Origin: a virus
Strand: one strand, 5' to 3'
IMG/VR virus record: IMGVR_UViG_3300035698_005236
Location: 1 to 35,904 of that record
DNA length: 35,904 bases
Below are positions 30,181 through 35,904 of this stretch, in pieces. The notes beneath the pieces were generated by a model. That model had not been told where the DNA came from. It worked only from the letters and a program-made list of their open reading frames with translations, and searched no databases. The position numbers were made by a program, and so were the translations under genes. The stretch's first letter is position 1. Each line of letters begins with the position of its first letter.

Positions 30181-30203
30181 GGGGCGCGACTTATCGCGTC
30201 CCC
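30181..30203 (+). terminator. GC-rich hairpin in the gap after the tail tube gene
   Basis: GGGGCGCGA (30181-30189), loop CTTA, then TCGCGTCCCC (30194-30203): nine base pairs with one bulged T. No T-run follows. A partial terminator here would lower transcription of the assembly chaperone and tape measure compared with the abundant sheath and tube, which is a common phage arrangement. The rest of the gap holds only the AAGGAGGGG site for 30253. Confidence 0.45.
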
Positions 30204-30252
30204 GTTGGCCGGTCCCACAAGGGATTAAAAAAGAGAAGGCAAGGAGGGGTGA

Positions 30253-31122
30253 ATGAAACGTCAACCTGTAAAACTTCCATCCGGCGCAATCATCGAAATG
30301 CGTCAACTCACGATGAAGGAAGAGAACTTCATGGCCTCGGCTGCGAGGTCGCGTCGTGGGTCGCAAGAGAAGGTGTTGATTGACATCCTCTCCCGCTGCA
30401 CCGAGGGCTTCATTGATCCCGGTCCCTATCCAGGGAAGGATCAGCAGCAGAGCGTGAAGTGGAAAGAGATGTTGGCGGGTGATTTCTACGCCGCCATGCT
30501 GGGACTTCGCAAGCTCTCGTACCGCGAGGGTGCGGCATATGACATCGACGTGAAGTGCCCGAACCGAGGCTGTAATAATAAGTTCGGCTGGACGGTAAAT
30601 CTCGATACTGATCTCGCGATGAAGCCGCTTCCTCCGGAGTCTGCGGAGAAGTTCAAAAACGGCGAGTCGTTCGTCGTGGAAGCTGACGGCAAGAAGGTTC
30701 ACTTCAAGCTGCAGATGGTCAGCGATACCGAGTTCCAGGATAAGCTGGAGAAGCGATACCAGCATCGCGAAATGGCTTGTATGATGAGGACGCGGATCAC
30801 CTCCATAGAAGGAGTCGAGTCGCAGCACCTCATGAACTGGCTCGATGGCGAAGGTAAAGGGCCATACGACGGGCTGACCAGCGACGATGCCGAGGACATC
30901 CGGAGCGCGTTTGTCGAGGTAGACTGCGGCGTCGATACAGAAGTGGAAGTTGAATGCACCCGGTCTAGCTGCCGGAACGTATTCACAATTGACCTCCCTT
31001 TTTCAGGAATCTTCAGCCCGGGTCGCGCAGCGGCGAAGAGGAAGGTTTCGAGGGAGGAGGATCCGGAGATGGAGCTGGAGGAGAAGACGGAGAGCAATGG
31101 TATTATCCCATCGGAGGACTGA
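30253..31122 (+). CDS. tail assembly chaperone (zero-frame product)
   Basis: 289 residues with AAGGAGGGG at the start. The first 90 residues are helical and basic (MKRQPVKLPSGAIIEMRQLT, MKEENFMASAARSRRGSQEK). A cysteine ribbon is split between VKCPNRGCNNKFGW (about 100-113) and VECTRSSCRNVF (about 234-245), a layout seen in T4-like baseplate/tail assembly proteins between tube and tape measure. The C-terminus is acidic. In the same slot, long-tailed phages usually encode chaperones for the tape measure, often with a frameshifted longer form; a -1 extension is visible here. Family call is moderate; role is mainly from position. Confidence 0.6.
   Translation: MKRQPVKLPSGAIIEMRQLTMKEENFMASAARSRRGSQEKVLIDILSRCTEGFIDPGPYPGKDQQQSVKWKEMLAGDFYAAMLGLRKLSYREGAAYDIDVKCPNRGCNNKFGWTVNLDTDLAMKPLPPESAEKFKNGESFVVEADGKKVHFKLQMVSDTEFQDKLEKRYQHREMACMMRTRITSIEGVESQHLMNWLDGEGKGPYDGLTSDDAEDIRSAFVEVDCGVDTEVEVECTRSSCRNVFTIDLPFSGIFSPGRAAAKRKVSREEDPEMELEEKTESNGIIPSED
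30996..31002 (+). promoter_or_regulatory. CCCTTTT -1 ribosomal frameshift site (predicted)
   Basis: The zero frame reads ctC-CCT-TTT here, so the heptamer C CCT TTT is a perfect X XXY YYZ slippery sequence. It is the only such site I find between 30993, where the -1 frame becomes open, and the zero-frame stop at 31120-31122. A -1 slip gives a 348-residue protein ending at 31298. No search for a stimulatory structure was possible. The gene position (tail assembly chaperone before tape measure) is where phages are known to use this device (lambda G/GT). Confidence 0.5.
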
Positions 31123-31133
31123 CCGAGGCGGAC

Positions 31134-31298
31134 GTGCGGACGCTCCGCTTCCACCTCTCTTGGCTACCTCTTTTTGGGTCGGGATTGCACCTTGATTATA
31201 TGAACACGCTGGACCTAACAATGGTGGAGGCTGTGGACTTGGTGGACGAGATTTTCGAGACGCGAGAACGGGAATCGAAGGCCGCATTTAAGGGATAA
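31134..31298 (+). CDS. tail chaperone -1 frame extension (GT-like), shown from first internal start
   Basis: The -1 frame is open from 30993 to TAA 31296-31298. From about 31098 it reads like protein: WYYPIGGLTEADVRTLRFHL, then DYMNTLDLTMVEAVDLVDEI, ending ERESKAAFKG. There is no ATG before the middle of this stretch; GTG 31134 (GAGGCGG just before it) could start a 54-residue protein but would cut off the well-formed WYYPIGGLTE. The better explanation is production by -1 frameshifting at 30996-31002, giving a Gly-rich joint (GGGSGDGAGG) to this domain. It ends five bases before the tape measure start. Confidence 0.55.
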   Translation: MRTLRFHLSWLPLFGSGLHLDYMNTLDLTMVEAVDLVDEIFETRERESKAAFKG

Positions 31299-31302
31299 TC
31301 CG

Positions 31303-33981
31303 ATGGCTATGAACAGCATGGGAGCTGGGTTTGTTCTGAAGGCATATGATGCCGCAACCCCAGTGATCCGCCGCGTGGGCCGAGGCTTCGGCTGGCTGCG
31401 CGGTCAGGCTCGTCGCATGGCTGGCGGAATGAATTCCGCACTGGGATCCACAGCCACTGGTTTCATGGCCTTACACGCTGGCCTCGGCATGATAAAATTG
31501 GCGAAGACCGCCGCCGATGCCGCAGGAAAATTCAGTCAGAATGTTCAGGCTGTCGGGAAGGTCGCTCGAGCTACGGTGCCAGAGTTGAAGCTGTTGAGAG
31601 AGACGGCTATCTCGGCCGCGCTCGGGACGCAATTTTCGCCGGATGAAACTATCGAGGGTTTGAAAACTCTTTCTGCGATGGGCCTGAAGGCCGCGCAGTC
31701 CGTTAAGGTTTTGATCCCAGTCCTCAACCTTGCCACCGGCTCGCTCGGGCAGCTTGGTGTTGCCGGCGCCGCTGACGCAGTTATCGGTACCGTCAAGGCA
31801 ATGGGATGGGAGATGGAGAAGGCGACCGAGGTCACGGACAAGCTACTCAAGATCACGCAGATGACGAACTATCAGACGAAGGATTTCTCCACCTCAATGG
31901 GTAGGGTCACGTCGACTGCAAAGCTCTATAAACAATCGTTTGAGGATGCACTCATTACGATGGGCCTGACGCGGAACATGAACATCGAGGCAACCGTTGC
32001 CTCGACCTCCCTTCGCGAATCGTGGAGACGACTAGCTACTGACCAGCGTTCGCAACAGGCTGTTGAGAAACAGGGCATCAAAATATTCAGGGATAGCGAC
32101 GGCAAGATCAAGGACATGCTGGGGGTGATGTCTCAGCTTGCTGAGAAGACAAAAGACCTCACGGACAAAGAGTCGATGCGGCTCGTCACTGTTGCCTTCG
32201 GAGTCCGTGGTCAGGCGGCATTCAACGCCGTAGCCAATGCCTCGTATACCGTGATGAAAAAGGGTGAGGAAGTTAATCTGAAAGGGGCCGACGCAATCAA
32301 CGCGATGCGGTACGAGCTCTCCCTGGCCGGTGAGACTTTGGACGATACCCAGAAGGCAAGTTTGCGCACCGCTCTCGGGGTTCACGATCTGAGCAAGGTA
32401 CTGCAAACATCGACGGGCGTAGCTGAAGAATTCAAGGACGCTCTTCTCGAAACCTACGAGGGCCAGAAGCAACTCGTCAGCGGGGCGTGGCAGACATTAA
32501 TGGTTGTGATCGGAGAGGACTTTGCGAAGTCGATGAAGCCGGCAGCGAAGGCACTCTACGAGATGGTTTCAGCTATCGCCCAGTTCGTAAAATCAATGTC
32601 TCCGCAGGCGAAGTCTGCGGTCTTCAAATTCGTCGTCGCGCTCGGCGCCCTCATCACGGTAGGCGGTGGGCTGATGCTCCTCTCAGGGGCGTTCTCGATG
32701 CTCGGAGGATCGATCTTCGGCTTCGTCTTCTCCATCGGGAAACTCCTGGTGATCGGCGTTCCATTGGTGATGCTCCTCTCCGGACTCGGGATCGGTTTTT
32801 CATCGCTATTCAAGGCAATGGGGATGGTCGGCAAAGAGGGCATGAGCCTCACCGATATTTTGAAGAAAGTTCGGTACGCTGTGTCCGGTGCGTTCTCGAT
32901 CCTTACCGGCGAGGCATTCTCAAAAGACCTCCAGGAAAATCTGAAGGAGGCGGAGAACAAAGGCGTGGTGAGGTTCCTGAATAAGTTCCGCAGTTGGATC
33001 GATAAATTCAAATCTTTTTGGGCAGGACTGAAGGCGGGGTTTGAAGCTGGAGTAGCTGCGTTGTCGCGGTCGTCGGCATTCAATCAGTTCAAGGAGAAGC
33101 TGGAAGGAATCATCAAGATCTTCACCGGGGCTGATGCCAAAAACTCGCCGGAGGTTTTGAAGAAGTGGGCTGAGCGTGGAGAGGCTGCCGGCGTGAAGCT
33201 GGCGCGGCTCGGTGAGAGCGCCGCCGACATGATGGGGAAACTCATTGAATTCGGTTCAGCTTTTGCGTCATGGATCTCGGAGATCTCCGCTGAAGATGTG
33301 AAGTCAACCATCGACGGATTTGTAGATGGGTTCCGCACCATCGGGGATGTCTTCTCTGGGGTCGGAGCTACACTCGGAGTGATTTACAATTCCGTGAAGC
33401 TGATCCTTTCCGCCATCGTTGAGGGTCTGTACTACGCCGGCACCGGACTCTCGAGTGGAATGAATACTATCTACCAACGGATCTTCGGATCTGACGAAGA
33501 CCTCGCGAGGACGCAAGCGCATTATGATAAGTTGCTCGACTCCAATAACGCCTTCTCCTCCACCAAGGGTGCTGCGGGATCTCTGCAGGATATTGATGCG
33601 GGATGGAGGGAGAGGATGGCAGCGAATACGAAGCGCGACCGCGAGGCATCGGCAGTCGAACGAGGTCGACAATACGGTAAGAAGTTGGGCCAGAGAAAGA
33701 TGGATCTGGAGCAATGGATCAATGCCTCTCCAGAAGCATGGGCCAAGATGACAAAGGGCACCGGGGCGGAGGGCAACGTAGCGTTCTCGAATGCCTCCTC
33801 TGAGATGCAAACAAGATTCCTGAAGGAGTTGGAGAACGTCAACAAATCGATCACGAAGATCATGGGTAAACCGGTCGTCGTAAACCTCGACGGAAACAAG
33901 GTCGGGGAGATCATCGGGAACACGCCAGCCGCAACTGGAGAGGACTCGCTCGACGACACTCCCGCAGTTACGAATTTTTAG
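31303..33981 (+). CDS. tape measure protein
   Basis: 892 residues, the longest gene of the tail module and just behind the chaperone. N-terminal VLKAYDAATPVIRRVGRGFG with LRGQARRMAGG, then TAADAAGKFSQNVQAVGKVA and LGTQFSPDETIEGLKTLSAM, match the TIGR01760-type tape measure pattern. Hydrophobic segments at about residues 440-505 (ALGALITVGGGLMLLSGAFS, VIGVPLVMLLSGLGIGFSSL) could insert into the host membrane. The remainder is helical. It sets tail length: at the usual about 1.5 angstrom per residue the tail would be roughly 130 nm long. Start 31303 lacks a classical AGGAGG but follows AAGGGATAATCCG. Confidence 0.85.
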   Translation: MAMNSMGAGFVLKAYDAATPVIRRVGRGFGWLRGQARRMAGGMNSALGSTATGFMALHAGLGMIKLAKTAADAAGKFSQNVQAVGKVARATVPELKLLRETAISAALGTQFSPDETIEGLKTLSAMGLKAAQSVKVLIPVLNLATGSLGQLGVAGAADAVIGTVKAMGWEMEKATEVTDKLLKITQMTNYQTKDFSTSMGRVTSTAKLYKQSFEDALITMGLTRNMNIEATVASTSLRESWRRLATDQRSQQAVEKQGIKIFRDSDGKIKDMLGVMSQLAEKTKDLTDKESMRLVTVAFGVRGQAAFNAVANASYTVMKKGEEVNLKGADAINAMRYELSLAGETLDDTQKASLRTALGVHDLSKVLQTSTGVAEEFKDALLETYEGQKQLVSGAWQTLMVVIGEDFAKSMKPAAKALYEMVSAIAQFVKSMSPQAKSAVFKFVVALGALITVGGGLMLLSGAFSMLGGSIFGFVFSIGKLLVIGVPLVMLLSGLGIGFSSLFKAMGMVGKEGMSLTDILKKVRYAVSGAFSILTGEAFSKDLQENLKEAENKGVVRFLNKFRSWIDKFKSFWAGLKAGFEAGVAALSRSSAFNQFKEKLEGIIKIFTGADAKNSPEVLKKWAERGEAAGVKLARLGESAADMMGKLIEFGSAFASWISEISAEDVKSTIDGFVDGFRTIGDVFSGVGATLGVIYNSVKLILSAIVEGLYYAGTGLSSGMNTIYQRIFGSDEDLARTQAHYDKLLDSNNAFSSTKGAAGSLQDIDAGWRERMAANTKRDREASAVERGRQYGKKLGQRKMDLEQWINASPEAWAKMTKGTGAEGNVAFSNASSEMQTRFLKELENVNKSITKIMGKPVVVNLDGNKVGEIIGNTPAATGEDSLDDTPAVTNF

Positions 33982-33990
33982 GAGGACGAA

Positions 33991-34629
33991 GTGCCCAACC
34001 AGACAGGTAGCCCAGCAGTGACATCGGTTCCGAACCTGGGTGCGAGCGCGGCCAATAGTCCGAGCACAGTGACGAAAGGCTACGTTAAGAACCTACTGTT
34101 GGAGGAGACTGGAAGTCCGGATTTTCCCGACATGATTACGTTCCCATTTCGGCCTACCATAGTGAACGTCAGTACGTCTGTGAACGACGAGTCGATGGAC
34201 GTGATGGGGATGAGTCACAGCTACGAAAGTTATACGAATACGACAAACCCCGAGGTCACGTTCGAGCTGTATTATAACGCGCTGATGATGATCAAGGAAC
34301 GGACCTATCAGAACGTAAAAAAATCGCTGCTCAACCAGATGTCCGAGGAGATAGAAAAGCAACGGCGCTGGCTCCAGTCATTACTATACCCAGGCTATAC
34401 TCCGGCGGGGGTTATCGGGGCGCAACAGCCACCCTGTATTCTATGCCTTCCTGGTATCGTTACAATCCGCGCCAAGCTGAAGTCGCTAGGTGAGGTCCAC
34501 GACCGTGTAGACATCGACGGGAACATCGTTGAGCTACGTCTCCCAGTCACGTTCCGCGAGGCTCCGATGGCACGAATCACGATGGAAGATGTACTGATGA
34601 ACGGCATGTTCAGAACGTGGGGTGCCTGA
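33991..34629 (+). CDS. tube-initiator/baseplate hub adaptor-like protein
   Basis: 212 residues from GTG 33991 behind GGAGGA. After a Ser/Pro/Ala-rich start it reads MITFPFRPTIVNVSTSVNDE, SMDVMGMSHSYESYTNTTNP, EVTFELYYNALMMIKE, resembling the phage and contractile-injection-system proteins that sit between tape measure and LysM protein and start tube assembly (XkdN/Pvc7-type region). The C-terminal half (CILCLPGIVTIRAKLKSLGE, HDRVDIDGNIVELRLPVTFR) adds strand-rich sequence. The role is mainly from gene order and overall pattern. It is TGATG-coupled to the LysM gene. Confidence 0.5.
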   Translation: MPNQTGSPAVTSVPNLGASAANSPSTVTKGYVKNLLLEETGSPDFPDMITFPFRPTIVNVSTSVNDESMDVMGMSHSYESYTNTTNPEVTFELYYNALMMIKERTYQNVKKSLLNQMSEEIEKQRRWLQSLLYPGYTPAGVIGAQQPPCILCLPGIVTIRAKLKSLGEVHDRVDIDGNIVELRLPVTFREAPMARITMEDVLMNGMFRTWGA

Positions 34630-34973
34630 TGCCGATGTACGAGTATAGCCGCTATCGATACTGCACCGTTCTGACTGCCAGCGACGGCGTCACAAAGTAT
34701 CTCGACGAGCGCGAGCCGTTCCGTTTCCGCGACGAGTCCGACAACCGTTTCTATGTCGCGAAGGAAGGCGATACTTGGTGGGGAATCGCGTGGAGGTTTT
34801 TCCCCTCATTTCCGAACAAGTCATTGCTCTGGTGGCTCGTCTGCGAATACCAGCCCGAGCCCATAGTTGATCCGACAATTCGCATCGCCCCTGGAATGCA
34901 GATTGTCGTGCCGAGTGAGCGACTCCTTCGCAACAATGTTTTCAGCCGAGAAAATCGCCGGTTCCACCACTGA
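34629..34973 (+). CDS. LysM-domain baseplate protein
   Basis: 114 residues from ATG 34629, overlapping the preceding TGA; the in-frame GTG at 34617 has no binding site. The middle (FYVAKEGDTWWGIAWRFFPS, LLWWLVCEYQPEPIVDPTI, RIAPGMQIVVPS) is a LysM-like fold: Tyr-x-Val-x-x-Gly-Asp-x-x-x-x-Ile-Ala at the start and Pro-Gly-x-x-Ile-x-Val-Pro at the end. Small LysM proteins in this position join the tape measure to the baseplate hub and may contact peptidoglycan (T4 gp53-, P2 gpX- and Pvc7-like). Confidence 0.8.
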   Translation: MPMYEYSRYRYCTVLTASDGVTKYLDEREPFRFRDESDNRFYVAKEGDTWWGIAWRFFPSFPNKSLLWWLVCEYQPEPIVDPTIRIAPGMQIVVPSERLLRNNVFSRENRRFHH

Positions 34974-34979
34974 GGAAAA

Positions 34980-35904
34980 ATGCCTTACGGTAGCGCACAG
35001 GTCATCATCCAGCTCATCGATTTCGATGATGGCGATAATACCTATTACGGTGACTACCTAAAGATGAACGAGTACCTCCAGACCCGCATGCTATCGATGA
35101 AAGTTGTGGACCGCGACCGCGGTAAAGACCGGCTCGAGATTAAGTTCCGCAACGATGATTTTGTGATGATCGATTCCCCTATTTTCGCGAAGGGTCAGAA
35201 GCTACTTGTCACCTGGGGCTGGCCCGGGGAGATGGTTGTGCCTCGGCGCTTCATCGTGCAGTCTGTAAAGGGTGGAGCCGTAATCACGGTCGCAGCCCAC
35301 TGCCGCCTCGCCCTCATGGACCGAGAGAAGATGTCGCGCTTCGAGGAGAATATGACCCACAGCGAGTTCTGTGCCATGCTCGTTGAAGAGTATGGATATA
35401 GCGGAACCTTCCAGTGGATCGAAGCTACAAATGAGAGATGCGATGTCACGCAATCGCACATGACCGACGCGAGGATCCTACACCGTCTTGCCAGGAGAAA
35501 TGGATTCGTCTTTTACGAGGATGCAACGGGGATCCATTGGCATGCTCGGAACCTCAAAGGCGAGCCGGTGCGCTGGTTCTTTTACCGCAACGATGAAGGG
35601 CGCGGAGACATCCTCGCGCCTCCCAGGTTCGACATCAATATGAGCCGAGGGATCTCAAAGGTGAAGGTGACGTACCGCGACCCGACGACGAAGGAATACG
35701 GCGAGGTATTTGGAGGTCCGGACGATACTGAGATCGATAGTCTCGGTGAAGAGACAGAGATGGGCGTACTGGACGATTCCTCGCAGGGAAAGCGGGCGGA
35801 TCGAATGACCCGCGTCGATGTCCGATACGGTGGGCTGATGACGGCAGAGGAGGCACAGCGCGAGGCGAGCGCGAGGTACTACGAGACTGCGAATAAGAGA
35901 TACA
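34980..35904 (+). CDS. baseplate hub protein (late control gene D-like), 3' end outside window
   Basis: 308 codons visible, open to the end. The start is ATG 34980, after GAGG. The sequence QVIIQLIDFDDGDNTYYGDY, VVDRDRGKDRLEIKFRNDDF, VMIDSPIFAKGQKLLVTWGW, FIVQSVKGGAVITVAAHCRL and later TDARILHRLARRNGFVFYED, INMSRGISKVKVTYRDP is characteristic of the phage late control D (P2 gpD, T4 gp27/VgrG N-terminal) family. Trimeric hubs of this type join the tail tube to the spike. The spike, gp25 and gpJ-type wedge genes would be expected to the right. Confidence 0.85.
   Translation, partial: MPYGSAQVIIQLIDFDDGDNTYYGDYLKMNEYLQTRMLSMKVVDRDRGKDRLEIKFRNDDFVMIDSPIFAKGQKLLVTWGWPGEMVVPRRFIVQSVKGGAVITVAAHCRLALMDREKMSRFEENMTHSEFCAMLVEEYGYSGTFQWIEATNERCDVTQSHMTDARILHRLARRNGFVFYEDATGIHWHARNLKGEPVRWFFYRNDEGRGDILAPPRFDINMSRGISKVKVTYRDPTTKEYGEVFGGPDDTEIDSLGEETEMGVLDDSSQGKRADRMTRVDVRYGGLMTAEEAQREASARYYETANKRY

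Noticed and set aside
29232-30218. 328-codon ORF on the minus strand across sheath and tube genes
   Set aside because: Antisense of two well-identified structural genes, without a binding site or recognisable domain.
30150-30383. ORF in the gap after the tube gene
   Set aside because: Begins between the two hairpins, no ribosome binding site, arginine-rich, and mostly a shadow of the chaperone gene.
1-35904. Reassignment of TGA to tryptophan to explain the terL stops
   Set aside because: Many genes end in TGA with clean ATGA or TGATG overlaps to the next start, and TGG is used for Trp throughout. A global code change does not fit; only a local event at 8157-8168 remains.

Overview
The window is a block of a tailed bacteriophage genome with a contractile tail (myovirus morphology, Caudoviricetes). 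Every convincing gene is on the + strand. Genes are tightly packed, often joined by ATGA or TGATG overlaps, and mostly preceded by strong AGGAGG-type ribosome binding sites. Base composition is moderately GC-rich with little shift across the window. Nothing in the sequence fixes the host. No integrase, lysis, replication or tRNA gene is visible. The first and last genes run off the ends of the window.

Layout. (1) 1-2000: a methyltransferase-like gene, a UDP-glucose 4-epimerase (galE) and a small membrane-anchored protein. (2) 2005-3641: a sigma70-like promoter driving a ribbon-helix-helix protein, a probable small terminase subunit and four very small genes. (3) 3634-7848: a cassette of two radical SAM enzymes, a ParB-like protein and a glycosyltransferase of the TET-associated (GREB1-like) family, lying between the small and large terminase genes. 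(4) 7845-9497: the large terminase, broken by two in-frame TGA codons just before its Walker A motif. (5) 9565-26912: the head module, with portal, a very long MuF-type minor head protein ending in an HExxH metallopeptidase-like domain, an acidic repeat protein, an XkdF-like protease, a scaffold-like zinc-ribbon protein, major capsid protein, two paralogous decoration-like proteins, then connector, tail-completion and tail-terminator-like proteins. (6) 27394-35904: the contractile tail, with sheath, tube, an assembly chaperone with a probable -1 frameshift extension, tape measure, and the first baseplate genes (tube-initiator-like, LysM, gpD-like hub).

How the parts fit. The right three quarters follow the usual head-to-tail assembly order. 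The left part is the accessory region. GalE could supply UDP-sugar to the glycosyltransferase, and the two radical SAM enzymes plus the methyltransferase could build or decorate a substrate. The family of the glycosyltransferase makes hypermodification of the phage DNA the leading guess, packaged by the terminase genes that surround the cassette. No base-forming enzyme (TET/JBP dioxygenase, thymidylate-synthase homologue) is in the window, so this is inference.

Most worth checking: the split terminase, the radical SAM/ParB/glycosyltransferase cassette, the MuF-metallopeptidase fusion with its overlapping small downstream gene, the CCCTTTT frameshift site in the tail chaperone, and a second broken or frameshifted gene near 17900.
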